A stretch of DNA of 64,000 bases from positions 62,001 to 126,000 of the forward strand of contig NZ_JACIEE010000013.1 of assembly GCF_014196765.1 (NCBI RefSeq). Direction: 5' to 3'. A program made the position numbers and the translations under genes. The stretch's first letter is position 1. Each line of letters starts with the position of its first letter. Source of the DNA: Mycoplana azooxidifex (GTDB taxonomy: Bacteria; Pseudomonadota; Alphaproteobacteria; Rhizobiales; Rhizobiaceae). Shown piece by piece: positions 36,586 through 45,739 of the stretch. The notes below the pieces were generated by a model. It ran no database searches. It saw only the letters and a program-made list of their open reading frames with translations, and was not told the origin of the DNA.

Positions 36586-38297
36586 ATAGCATTTCCATCG
36601 AGCAAACCGTCGCCGACCGTGTGGCCGAAGCGCTCTTGCGGCACGAGGTCGAGTTTCTCTTCGCGCAAAGCCTGCCCTCGGCACTGGTGCTCGCCGCCGA
36701 GGAGCGCGGCATCCGCCAGATCGCCTATCGCCAGGAAAATATGGGTGGGGCGATGGCCGATGGCTATGCGCGCCTGTCCGGCAGGGTCGGTGTCGTGGCC
36801 GCGCAGAACGGCCCCGCAGCGACACTTCTGGTTCCGCCACTTGCCGAAGCCTTAAAGGCCAGCATTCCCGTCGTGGCGCTGGTGCAGGAGGTCGATCGTG
36901 ACCAGGCCGACAAGAACGCATTCCAGGAGCTCGACCACATTGGGTTGTTTCAGGCTTGCACCAAATGGGTCCGGCGGGTCCACGTCGAAGATCAGATCGA
37001 GCACTACATCGAGGCGGCCTTCACGGCTGCTACCTCGGGCCGCCCGGGGCCTGTTGCCTTGCTGCTCCCGGCGGATCTGTTGCGGGCCCGTATCAAGCCG
37101 CAACAGGGGCTGAGACGCACGAGCCTTGGACGCTACCCGCTCGATCGGTGCCGGCCGAGTGACGAGGTGATCAAGCGCGCGGCACGGTGGATCGCCGAGG
37201 CGAAGAGACCGGTCGTGCTCGCCGGCGGCGGTGTGCACGGCGCGAGCGCTTCGTTCGAGCTTTCCCGGCTGCAGGAACTGGCGAGCCTGCCGGTCTGCAC
37301 GACAAACATGGGAAAGGGTGCCGTAAGCGAATTCCATCCCTTGTCGCTCGGTGTACTCGGCTCCCTGACCGGTCCCCGATCTCTCGGCACCTATACCCGG
37401 CCCTTTCTCGAGAACGCTGACCTCGTAATCCTGGTCGGGACACGCACCAACCAGAACGGTACCGACAACTGGAGCCAGATCCCACCATCGGCCAGGCTAC
37501 TTCATATCGACATCGATCCGACAGAGATCGGGCGAAACTACGAAGCAACCCGGCTTGCGGGCGATGCAAGGGAAACCGTCGAGGCTTTGTGCGATGCGCT
37601 CGAAAACGAGGATCTCGCCTCCCGCCATACGGTTCGTGCCGATCTTGAACGGCAGATCGCCGACTGCTGGGCACAGTTCGAGGAGGCGCGCCAGCCTGTG
37701 GCGCACTGCGATCGCGGTCCGATCCGGCCCGAGCGGGTGATGAGTGAGTTACAGCCCTGGCTTCATCGCGATCTGACTGTCGTTGCCGATGCGAGCTACT
37801 CGTCCATGTGGGTCGTCGGGCAGTTGCGAGCACCGCGCGCGGGAAGCCGGTTTGTGACGCCCCGCGGGCTGGCCGGACTCGGCTGGGGCGTGCCGCTCGC
37901 CATCGGCGCCAAACTCGCCGAGCCGGACAGACCGGTGGTCGCGGTCGTCGGTGACGGCGGCTTTGCCCATAGCTGGGCGGAACTTGAAACCATGGTCCGT
38001 CTCGGAGTTCCCGTGGTTATCATCGTTCTGAACAATGGCATTCTCGGTTTCCAGCGCGATGCCGAGACAGTGAAATTTGGCCGCTTCACCTCGGCATGCC
38101 ACTTCGCGCCCGTCGATCATGCCGCGCTGGCCGCCGCTTGCGGATGCCGTTCGGCTCGTATCGACGATCCTGCTCAGCTCTCGTCGACGATAGCGGCCGC
38201 CATTGAGGCGAACGAGCCCTTTCTGATCGAGGTTATGACGGATCCGGATGCGCATCCGGCGCTTTCGATCTTTGCGGCGATGGACCAGGCGGCGTGA
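36582..38297 (+). CDS. Thiamine-diphosphate enzyme, acetolactate synthase-like
   Basis: The 571-residue product has the catalytic Glu in YRQENMGGAMADGYARLSG near residue 50, a central Rossmann-like domain, and the thiamine-diphosphate motif VVGDGGFAHSWAELETMV to VVIIVLNN near 450. The family includes acetolactate synthase, sulfoacetaldehyde acetyltransferase, oxalyl-CoA decarboxylase and carboligases. No regulatory ilvN-like gene is near, so a biosynthetic acetolactate synthase role is unlikely. A decarboxylase or carboligase acting on an alpha-keto acid derived from the aminotransferase step is a reasonable guess. Confidence 0.85.
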   Translation: MNSISIEQTVADRVAEALLRHEVEFLFAQSLPSALVLAAEERGIRQIAYRQENMGGAMADGYARLSGRVGVVAAQNGPAATLLVPPLAEALKASIPVVALVQEVDRDQADKNAFQELDHIGLFQACTKWVRRVHVEDQIEHYIEAAFTAATSGRPGPVALLLPADLLRARIKPQQGLRRTSLGRYPLDRCRPSDEVIKRAARWIAEAKRPVVLAGGGVHGASASFELSRLQELASLPVCTTNMGKGAVSEFHPLSLGVLGSLTGPRSLGTYTRPFLENADLVILVGTRTNQNGTDNWSQIPPSARLLHIDIDPTEIGRNYEATRLAGDARETVEALCDALENEDLASRHTVRADLERQIADCWAQFEEARQPVAHCDRGPIRPERVMSELQPWLHRDLTVVADASYSSMWVVGQLRAPRAGSRFVTPRGLAGLGWGVPLAIGAKLAEPDRPVVAVVGDGGFAHSWAELETMVRLGVPVVIIVLNNGILGFQRDAETVKFGRFTSACHFAPVDHAALAAACGCRSARIDDPAQLSSTIAAAIEANEPFLIEVMTDPDAHPALSIFAAMDQAA

Positions 38298-39070
38298 TGA
38301 ACCAACGGCCAGAACGGGTCGCGGTGGTGACAGGTGGCAGCTCCGGCATCGGACTGGCCACGGTCGCCACCTTCCTCGAGACAGGTTTCAACGTGGCTTT
38401 CTTCGGGCAGAACCCGGACCATGTCGAATCCGCCAGGAACCGGCTCGTTCGCCGCTTTGGTGCCCACCGGATTCTGGCAAGGTGCGTCGATCTTGCCTTG
38501 CCGAAGGAGATCTCCAGCTTCTTTCGTGAGGTGGAGGCGCACTGGCAACCGGTGGACACGCTGGTCTGCAATGCAGGCATCTCGCCCAAGGGTGGGAACG
38601 GTGCGTCACCGTTCCTGACGCTGGACCTGGCAGAATGGAACCGTGTCCTTGCCGTCAACCTGACCGGCACGATGCTGTGCTGTCAGGCGGTGCTTCCGGC
38701 CATGCTGGAGCGGGGCTTTGGCCGTATCGTGTTGATCGGCTCCATTGCTGGTCGGACCGTCCCGCGGGTCGCCGGAACCGCCTATGTGGTTTCGAAGGCA
38801 GGGCTTGCCGGACTTTGCCGTTCGCTGCTCGCAAGCTGCGCCGGCAGCGGCGTGACCGTCAACATGATCGCGCCCGGCCGCATATTGACCGAAATGACCG
38901 GACCAGCCGACAGCGAGACGAACCGTGCCGCTCTCGGTCGGATCCCCGTCGGTCGTCTGGGTGACGTCGGCGATATAGCAGCTGTCACCGGCTTTCTTGC
39001 CTCACGGGATGCCGGCTTCATCAACGGTGCGATCGTTGACGTGAACGGAGGCGAATTTGCGCCCTTGTGA
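38297..39070 (+). CDS. Short-chain dehydrogenase/reductase
   Basis: ATG at 38297 overlaps the preceding stop (TGATG). The 257-residue product has the nucleotide motif VVTGGSSGIGLATV, the structural LVCNAGISPKGG, and the catalytic set Ser (VLIGSIAGR), Tyr-x-x-x-Lys (AYVVSKAGLAGL). The C-terminus ends VDVNGGEFAPL, typical of FabG-like enzymes. It would reduce or oxidise a keto/hydroxy product of the upstream enzymes. Confidence 0.85.
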   Translation: MNQRPERVAVVTGGSSGIGLATVATFLETGFNVAFFGQNPDHVESARNRLVRRFGAHRILARCVDLALPKEISSFFREVEAHWQPVDTLVCNAGISPKGGNGASPFLTLDLAEWNRVLAVNLTGTMLCCQAVLPAMLERGFGRIVLIGSIAGRTVPRVAGTAYVVSKAGLAGLCRSLLASCAGSGVTVNMIAPGRILTEMTGPADSETNRAALGRIPVGRLGDVGDIAAVTGFLASRDAGFINGAIVDVNGGEFAPL

Positions 39071-39085
39071 GACCGGACACGGCTG

Positions 39086-39781
39086 ATGAGCAAGGTTCTT
39101 GTTTGCGTCGCAGACGCCCAGCTCTTCTTGTTGCTGAGACATCTGCTGGCAGGCGAAGGCTTTGACGCGGTGCTTGTCAGCAAGCCATCGGAGATCGGGT
39201 CGCTGGCCGAGCTGGATATTTCCGCGCTCGTGATCGCCTGGCCGGGCGAAGAGGGACAAGGGCCGGCCCTCCTTTCGTGCGCGCGATTGGAATTTCCGTC
39301 GGCTTCCGTGATACTCCTGTCAAGGGACGGAGCGGCAGTCCGCCCCGGCGAATGCGACCTCTTCCTTCAACGCCCTTTCGATCCTGCGTCCTTGATGGGT
39401 TTCCTGCGTCGTCTCGCTCAGACGCAACGCGCTATCGAACCCGGCGACAATCCGGAAAGCCTCCTGAGGTTTGCCGATCTTGAAATGAACCTCGCAATGA
39501 TGAGCGTGCGCAGGGGCGGAAACTCGGTGCATCTGAGTGCGCTGCAATTCCGTATCCTGCGCCGGCTGCTGCAGGAACCGGCAATGGTCTGCGATCGCGA
39601 AGAGCTCATAAAGTCCTGTTGGCCGGTCAATGCGGACGTTGAACCTCGTACCGTCGATATTCATATTGGCCATGTTCGTCGCGCGCTCCAGGCGCGTGGC
39701 CCGGATCTGATCCGAACGGTTCGCGGCAGAGGTTATGCCCTCCAGTGCCCAGAGAATGGATGCGTCGATCACCCGGCATAA
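39086..39781 (+). CDS. OmpR-type regulator with degenerate receiver
   Basis: The 231-residue product matches the protein at 29555-30247 in layout. The winged helix reads VHLSALQFRILRRLLQEPAM, RTVDIHIGHVRRALQARGPD and IRTVRGRGYALQ. In the receiver part the phosphoacceptor position reads SALVIAWPGEEG with no Asp, and the Lys position is Arg (LQRPFDP). It should therefore work without phosphorylation, through ligand binding, protein contact or amount. It closes the rightward operon, 15 bases after the SDR gene. Confidence 0.8.
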   Translation: MSKVLVCVADAQLFLLLRHLLAGEGFDAVLVSKPSEIGSLAELDISALVIAWPGEEGQGPALLSCARLEFPSASVILLSRDGAAVRPGECDLFLQRPFDPASLMGFLRRLAQTQRAIEPGDNPESLLRFADLEMNLAMMSVRRGGNSVHLSALQFRILRRLLQEPAMVCDREELIKSCWPVNADVEPRTVDIHIGHVRRALQARGPDLIRTVRGRGYALQCPENGCVDHPA

Positions 39782-39836
39782 CCGGGATTCAGGAAGGCTG
39801 TCTGGTACGCGGGGGCCGGGGCCGGACAACAACGAC

Positions 39837-39862
39837 GCTCCCCGGCGGCTTGGCTGGGGAGC
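39837..39862 (+). terminator. Hairpin after the rightward operon
   Basis: GCTCCCC, twelve-base loop, GGGGAGC lies 56 bases after the regulator stop. No clear T-run follows, so termination is probable but not certain. Confidence 0.5.
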
Positions 39863-40295
39863 CCGCATCTCAGCTAATTACATTTTAGAACCTTATTTGA
39901 TGGAAGCGCTCCCAAGTTCTTTCCTAACGACGATTTTGTGGATGGCGGCAGAGTCCGACGTTTGGCTCTGTGCAATTCTCCAATGCTTAGGCACTCGGGC
40001 GGATCGCATCATCGACCCTGCGTGTATTGGGGTAAAACTAACAATCCTCGTCCGGGCTAAGGTTACCGATCGTTGCCGCAGGAAATCGACGATGGTGGGT
40101 GTCCGTAGCGCTGTCGCAACTTTGAACACCTTAGCCACGGGCGGATACCAGTCCAACCCGCCAGTAAAAGCGCTTGACGCAACAACTATTGCTTCCGCCG
40201 CTGTTCCGTAGCGGGGACTTGCACCACTGCGGCAGTGGCCATAGAGCTGACGCCAGCAACGGCTGATGTGACAGTCGAGCCACAGGGAAACTTAG
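39863..40295. other. Spacer without recognisable gene
   Basis: Moderately AT-rich sequence. A leftward frame at 39893-40156 and a rightward one overlapping it have no known motif or good start. Promoter for the next small gene presumably lies near the right end. Confidence 0.4.
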
Positions 40296-40559
40296 ATGCC
40301 CAAAAAGCCTAAGAACGAACACTCTGAACTATCCGGCGAGTTCACCGAGGACGACATCACAGTGCTCGTCGACATCTTCCGGCCTGCTGGCACCAACAAA
40401 GATTGGAGCCTTGAGGTGATCACTCAGAACGAAGACGTCTTCGGGTGGGAGGATGGCTTCGCGACCGATCGAGACGCATTCAACGAGTTCCTGGCCACGG
40501 TTGCTCGAGACGGGATCCGGTCGTTTTTGGAAGATGATGATGCGCCCTCCGTGCATTGA
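40296..40559 (+). CDS. Small acidic hypothetical protein, 87 aa
   Basis: AGGGAAAC precedes ATG at 40296. The product starts MPKKPKNEHSELSGEFTEDD and contains a regular pattern (ITVLVDIFRPAGTNKDWSLE, AFNEFLATVARDGIRSFLED) that looks like a folded small alpha/beta protein. It is acidic and soluble. I do not recognise a domain. It stands alone between spacers. Confidence 0.6.
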   Translation: MPKKPKNEHSELSGEFTEDDITVLVDIFRPAGTNKDWSLEVITQNEDVFGWEDGFATDRDAFNEFLATVARDGIRSFLEDDDAPSVH

Positions 40560-41097
40560 GGTGTCTTTCCCCTTCAAATGCCTTCATCTGCGGTCACAAA
40601 CCCCAGATTTCGGCCACGCTGAGAAGACGCGATCCACGGCTACGTATCGGTAGCAGTGGCCGCAGATACACGCACGCGTCGCAAGCTCTACAGATTGCGA
40701 AAATGTACAGCGGAAGAGAGCTGAATGGAAAGCTGTGCAGGCAGGACTTCGGTGCGGGAACCAAGCAAGCCTCTGATCAATTTTTAGACGCATTCTGGTC
40801 GAATGGCGATCAGTTCGGCGCGCCTCCGGTTCCTCCCCCGGTCGCATTGTTGAATATGCCGAGCAGGAGCTGAAGTGCTGGATGCCGATGCCCTCAGCCA
40901 ATCTCAGCCGCGCCTCCGTGCCCTCCCCCTGGGACGGCGACGACGTCCAGCAGCTTGACGGGTCGGCCCTAGCGAGCCCATTCCGCCGTGTGGCAAAGAT
41001 CGAGATCGAGTAGCTAGCAGGGGGCAAAGTTCGACATCGCATCTGGCGATTGAACAGATCGTGAATCGGGCGGAACGGAGTCCGGAGGTGCGCGCGC
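40560..41097. other. Spacer, possible gene remnant
   Basis: A rightward frame ending at the TAG at 41011-41013 reads GRIVEYAEQELKCWMPMPSA and FRRVAKIEIE, which looks like protein but has no start. It could be the tail of a lost gene. No other gene is supported. Confidence 0.35.
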
Positions 41098-44013
41098 TTA
41101 CCAGCCCTCTTCCAATACTCGCGCCAGCATATCCGCAAAGAAATCCGAGCTTTGTCGGGACAGGCAGAGCGGCGGCTTGATCTTCAGCACGTTCAGGTGA
41201 TCGCCGGTCGGCTGCATGATAACGCCGAGGTCGAGAAGCCGGTTGCAGATGGCCGCTGTTTCCTGCGTGGCCGGCTCCAGCGTTTCGCTGTCGCGAACGA
41301 ACTCTACGCCGAGGTAGAGGCCCATGCCATGCACCGCGCCGATGATCGGGATGCGCGTTCTAAGCGCCTCTAACCGACTCCTGAGGTGATCGCCGACGGC
41401 GCGTGCGTTCTCCTGCAGTTTCTCGTCGCGCATCGCGTCGAGCACGGTCATACCGACGGTGCAGGACACCGGGCTGCCGCCGGCGGAGGAGAAGAAATAG
41501 CCCTCCTTTTCTAGCGATTCCGCGATGGCGCGTGAGGTAATGACAGCTCCGAGCGGGTGACCGTTGCCCATGCCTTTGGCTATGGTGACGATGTCGGGCA
41601 CCACGCCCTGCTCTTCAAAGCCCCAAAAATAGTGGCCTAGCCGGCCATAGCCGACCTGAACCTCGTCGGCGATGGTCACACCACTACGTTCGCGCACCAA
41701 CCGGTACACTTCCTTGAGGTACCCCCGTGGTAGTGGGATGCCGCCGGCATTCCCGTAGACGCTCTCGGCGATGAAGCCGCCGATCCTTTCGCCTTTGGCC
41801 TCAATCGCCGCGAGCGCCGCCTCGACATCGGCAATGTAGCCGGCCGCCGAATCCGGGCCGCGATGCATCCCCCGATAGGTGTTGGGCGATGTTACGGCAT
41901 GCACCCAGCCCGGTCGCGTGCTCAGCGCCCGCGGGTTGTCGGCGATCGAGGTGGAGACGGCGTCACTCGCCACCGTCCACCCATGATAGGCTTCGAGCAA
42001 GCTAATGATGTTGCGGGCTCCGGAATGCGCCCAGGCGAGCCGCAGCGCCAAGTCGTTGGCCTCGGAACCGGAATTGACCAGGAACACCGTGTCCAGCTCT
42101 TCGGGGGCAAGATCGGCGAGCCGCCTGGTAAATTGCACAATCCCAGCGTAGTGAAAGCGCGAATTGGTATTCAGAAACGACCACTGCCGCCCAACGGCTG
42201 CGGAGAGCTGCTCGTGGCCATGGCCGAGGAGCGCGACGTTGTTGACCATGTCGAGGTAGGTCCGGCCATCCATGGCATACATATGCTCGCGATATCCGCG
42301 CTCGATTTGCGGCGGCTGCTGGTAATAGTTCTTCTGCGGTCTGGCGAAATGCGCCTGCCGGATTTCGAGCAATGCTTCACTTTCCAATCCCGGAGCGTCG
42401 AAATCGCTGCCAAAGAGCACCGATGGAGATGGGCAGAGGTGAGACCAAGCGCTTGCCTGATGTGGCATGACGAATGGTGGCGGAGTCAAATCCCTTTCGC
42501 GACAGAACTGCACCCGCAATTGGCCGGAAGCGTCAACCCTGCCGATCGCGGCGCCTGCGCCGATCATCTGGCCTTCGACGTTTGCAGTCTCTATACCGAA
42601 GATCAACAGGGAGACGTGGTCACCGTCGATGCGCAGCGCGCCGTTTTCGCCAGAGACGACACCGGCGAACGGCGCAACCAGCCTGGAACCGGCCGGAACC
42701 TGCGCCTCGATGCAAAGCGCATGGGTCTCGGGTGCCGTCGCGGCGTGGTGCCGGGTGCGTGACAGGCGGAATTCGCCATAGCGGGTGATCGCAGCGCCGG
42801 TTTCGGCCGCCGCCTCCTGCAGGAGTTTCCGCTCGATGCCCTCGTCGACCCAATTACCACTTTCGAAGAGCGGGCTCAGCGTATCCAGGTTCACCGTCCG
42901 GAAAGAGGGGGGCGCGATATCCGGCAGAAGTCGCTGCATCGCCGGCACGGGCCGGGCAGCGGCTGCCATGCCGGCCGCTTCCAGAATCGCCGCTTGCATG
43001 ACCTCGATCGGCAGACTGGTTGCGACCTCGAAGATCGTGCGTTCATTCTCGATATTGCCGGCGGCATATTCGTTGTCCGGCTCCAGCGCCAGCTGATATT
43101 CGCCACTAGCCACCAAGACACATGCCCGCTGCACGACGAGCGGCCAGAGCGCCTTGAGCTCCGCCTCGTTGAGCGGATGCTCGGCATGGAATGCCCTAAC
43201 GGCGGGCAGGATAACGAAAGCATCGCCTCCCGAGTGGTGCAGCAACGCCGAACAGCAGACGGCAAGGTCTGCCGCCAGCCAGCCGTGCGTCAGGTCGCCG
43301 AAATCGATCACGCCGCGCGGGATCGGATTGCCGTCGGCATCTGGCGTGGCAACGACATTGTCATCGGTAATGTCGTGATGGATCGCCTGGCTGCGCAGTC
43401 CGGTGCGGAGCGGAGCGATATGGCGTTCGGACTCTTCCAGCGCGGCGGCAATTCGCGTTTTCACTCGCTTGTCGGGAACGGCGGTTAGCAATGCGGTCGC
43501 GACTGGCATTGCCTGCTGAAGGTCCCACTGGATCTGTCGATCGAGGCCGCTATGGTCGAAGCCTACAAGGCCTTTCGCCAACTGGCCGCAGACCTGGCCT
43601 AGGGCTGCGACGGTGATCGCCGGCAGGAATTTCCGCCGCGTCAGCGGTTCACCATCGAGGTAATCGAGCAGACGAACCTGGCAAGGTTGGCCGCTGATGT
43701 CGATCGACAGGATGGTTTCACCGGAGCTGGCGACGATCGCCCGCGGAACGAGGAGAGTGGAAGCAGAAGCAGCCAGATGCTGCATCGCCGCATTTTGGGC
43801 CTCGAGTTCGATGCGCCGATACTCGGCATGACAGATCTTCAGGACATACCGCTTGCCGCCGACATCGATGCGGAAGTTCCTGTCCTGCTGGCTGCCAAGT
43901 TCGACGATATCGCCGACAAGCCCATAATGGTCACGAAAAATCGCCTCGGCGGCCGCGACAGACACGTTCGGCCTCGGTAGGTCTGCGCGCGCTACAGCGC
44001 CTTTCTGCAGCAT
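41098..44013 (-). CDS. Fusion of APH-type kinase, M23-like domain and class III aminotransferase-fold enzyme
   Basis: ATG at 44013 has GGAG nine bases upstream and gives 971 residues. Residues of about 30-330 form an aminoglycoside-phosphotransferase/choline-kinase-type domain: RNFRIDVGGKRYVLKIC, catalytic AIHHDITDDNVV, magnesium site GVIDFGDLTHGWLAADLAVC. Residues of about 440-540 resemble an M23/lipoyl-like beta domain (SRLVAPFAGVVSGENGALRI). Residues of about 570-970 form the aminotransferase part with FLVNSGSEANDLALRLAWAH, GVTIADEVQVGYGRLG and PLP lysine in IVTIAKGMGNGHPLGAVI. In animals the separate relatives are a hydroxylysine kinase and phospho-lyases for phosphoethanolamine or phosphohydroxylysine. 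A kinase plus phospho-lyase on an amino alcohol is a sound inference. Co-directional with an amine transporter operon. Confidence 0.85.
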   Translation of the reverse strand: MLQKGAVARADLPRPNVSVAAAEAIFRDHYGLVGDIVELGSQQDRNFRIDVGGKRYVLKICHAEYRRIELEAQNAAMQHLAASASTLLVPRAIVASSGETILSIDISGQPCQVRLLDYLDGEPLTRRKFLPAITVAALGQVCGQLAKGLVGFDHSGLDRQIQWDLQQAMPVATALLTAVPDKRVKTRIAAALEESERHIAPLRTGLRSQAIHHDITDDNVVATPDADGNPIPRGVIDFGDLTHGWLAADLAVCCSALLHHSGGDAFVILPAVRAFHAEHPLNEAELKALWPLVVQRACVLVASGEYQLALEPDNEYAAGNIENERTIFEVATSLPIEVMQAAILEAAGMAAAARPVPAMQRLLPDIAPPSFRTVNLDTLSPLFESGNWVDEGIERKLLQEAAAETGAAITRYGEFRLSRTRHHAATAPETHALCIEAQVPAGSRLVAPFAGVVSGENGALRIDGDHVSLLIFGIETANVEGQMIGAGAAIGRVDASGQLRVQFCRERDLTPPPFVMPHQASAWSHLCPSPSVLFGSDFDAPGLESEALLEIRQAHFARPQKNYYQQPPQIERGYREHMYAMDGRTYLDMVNNVALLGHGHEQLSAAVGRQWSFLNTNSRFHYAGIVQFTRRLADLAPEELDTVFLVNSGSEANDLALRLAWAHSGARNIISLLEAYHGWTVASDAVSTSIADNPRALSTRPGWVHAVTSPNTYRGMHRGPDSAAGYIADVEAALAAIEAKGERIGGFIAESVYGNAGGIPLPRGYLKEVYRLVRERSGVTIADEVQVGYGRLGHYFWGFEEQGVVPDIVTIAKGMGNGHPLGAVITSRAIAESLEKEGYFFSSAGGSPVSCTVGMTVLDAMRDEKLQENARAVGDHLRSRLEALRTRIPIIGAVHGMGLYLGVEFVRDSETLEPATQETAAICNRLLDLGVIMQPTGDHLNVLKIKPPLCLSRQSSDFFADMLARVLEEGW

Positions 44014-44041
44014 GTCATTTCTCCGGTGGTTTCCCATCTGT

Positions 44042-44773
44042 TCACTTGCGTGCCAGGCTGAATGCGAAATGGCTGCCGCGGTGATAGTCGAGGGCGTGCA
44101 CCACTGGCTTTGCAGCGGCGTTGAAGCACGTCTCACGGATCAGGAGAGCGGGGCCGAAGTCACGCAGGTCGTTGCGCTGGACGACGTCGTCCGGAAGCAT
44201 GACCGCGGATACGGTCGCAGCCGACATGCGCGGCCTGCTCTTGTATTGGTCCAGCAGGTCGAGGAGCGAGCCGCTCCAATCGATGTCGTACAAGCGGGTC
44301 GGGACAATGCCGCGCGGAATGTAGTCGATGCAGTAGAGAATCGGCTCGTCCCCGTGCAGCCGCAAGCGCTCTAGCCGGATGACGCGTTCGCCCTTGTCCA
44401 GCCGCAGCTGTTCGGCCGTGTCGGCCTCGGGCGCCTCCTCGGCGATTGACAGCACTTTGTTGACCGTCGCATAGCCATAGTGCCGCGCCATGTCGGTGAC
44501 GCTTTCGAACACCGTGATCGGCCTGTCCACGTGAATGGCGGACATTGCGGAGACGAAGCGGCCCCGTCCGTGCTCTACATAGATGACGCCGTCCTGCTCG
44601 AGCAGTTTCAGCGCCTCGCGCAGGGCGGGGCGGGAAATCTTGAAGCGCTGCGTCAGTTGCGCTTCGGTCGGCAATTTGTCACCGGGATTTAGCCCCTCCT
44701 CGCGGACAAGGTCAGCAATGCGGTCGCGAAGCTGGATGACCAAGGTGCGCGTGTCGCGAAGGGGTTCGACCAA
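44042..44773 (-). CDS. GntR-family regulator, UTRA type
   Basis: The start is uncertain. The conserved part begins near TTG at 44773 (LVEPLRDTRTLVIQLRDRIA), and an upstream extension to 44965 shows no homology. The winged helix reads IADLVREEGLNPGDKLPTEA then FKISRPALREALKLLEQDGV. The UTRA ligand domain follows (VIRLERLRLHGDEPILYCID, YIPRGIVPTRLYDID). UTRA regulators typically sense small amines, acids or sugar phosphates. It lies directly before the kinase-aminotransferase gene and at the end of the transporter operon, so it likely controls both. Confidence 0.75.
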   Translation of the reverse strand: MVEPLRDTRTLVIQLRDRIADLVREEGLNPGDKLPTEAQLTQRFKISRPALREALKLLEQDGVIYVEHGRGRFVSAMSAIHVDRPITVFESVTDMARHYGYATVNKVLSIAEEAPEADTAEQLRLDKGERVIRLERLRLHGDEPILYCIDYIPRGIVPTRLYDIDWSGSLLDLLDQYKSRPRMSAATVSAVMLPDDVVQRNDLRDFGPALLIRETCFNAAAKPVVHALDYHRGSHFAFSLARK

Positions 44774-44810
44774 TTTCCTCTCACTCCGAGTGAACAATGA
44801 TACGATGTTC

Positions 44811-44822
44811 TTGTCTGACGAA
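44811..44822. promoter_or_regulatory. Candidate GntR-UTRA operator near its own gene
   Basis: TTGTCTGACGAA shares the core GTCTGAC with TCGTCTGACAAC before the amino acid binding-protein gene. Its place supports a gntR start downstream of this point. Confidence 0.4.
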
Positions 44823-45013
44823 TTTGAGAAGGTCAAGCGCAGCGCATTGACCCGAGCGCCTGCAACCAACGGCGTTGCATCGCCAATCCTGATTTCGCGA
44901 ACGCCCCTGCTTAGGCTCAAGTTGTCTGTTGTCTTATAACTTTGGGATCGACGTGTCGCCCTCAAGCCCAGACACGGTCGAACCGCAGCAGATTCGCCGC
45001 GCAGCCTGCACGC

Positions 45014-45722
45014 TTAGTGCAGGAGTTGGCTGAGAAATTGGCTCGCGCGATCCGTCTTCGGACGGGCGAAGAATGCGTCCGGCGGACCCTCTTCCACGAT
45101 CCGGCCCTGGTCCATGAAGATGACGCGGTCGGCGACCTGGCGGGCAAAGCCCATCTCGTGGGTGACGCAGACCATCGTCATCCCCTCGCCTGCCAGTGCG
45201 ACCATCGTATCCAGCACTTCTTTGACCATCTCGGGGTCGAGCGCAGAGGTCGGCTCGTCGAACAGCATGACCTTCGGGTTCATGCACAGCGCCCTTGCAA
45301 TCGCCACGCGCTGCTGCTGGCCGCCTGAAAGCTGACCGGGATCCTTCCCGGCCTGTTCCGGAATGCGCACGCGGTTCAGGTAGTGCATAGCGATCTCGAC
45401 GGCCTGCTTGCGCGGCATTTTCTTGACCCACATTGGGGCAAGCACGCAGTTCTCAAGGATCGTCACGCACGGCATCTGCCTTGCGCTCGTCCTCGTCGAG
45501 CTCAATGCCGCCGACAACGATGCTGCCCTGCTGATGAGCTTCGAGGCGGTTGATGCAGCGGATCAAGGTCGACTTGCCGGAGCCCGAGGGGCCACAGATG
45601 ACCACCTTCTCCCGACGCGCGATGGTGAGGTTGATATCGTCGAGTGCGTGATAGTGCCCATACCACTTGTGCACGCCGCTGATATTGATGTCGGAGGAGG
45701 CCATGTCGATCGAAGTGGGCAT
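45014..45722 (-). pseudogene. Amino acid ABC transporter ATPase with internal deletion
   Basis: From ATG at 45722 the first frame reads INISGVHKWYGHYHALDDIN and Walker [20 protein letters not shown], ending soon after [12 protein letters not shown]. The second frame then carries [20 protein letters not shown], signature [17 protein letters not shown], Walker [15 protein letters not shown] and H-loop VTHEMGF to 45014. The stretch expected between them, which holds the Q-loop (a GMVFQ-F-LFPHL type sequence of about 16 residues), is missing and the frame is shifted. A functional HisP/GlnQ-type ATPase cannot be made. The transporter would need an ATPase from elsewhere. Confidence 0.85.
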
Positions 45723-45739
45723 TCTGTGTCTCTAGGATG

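Noticed and set aside
40716-41013. Rightward frame ending at 41013 that looks protein-like
   Set aside because: No start codon with a ribosome site and no family match; kept only as a possible remnant in the spacer note.
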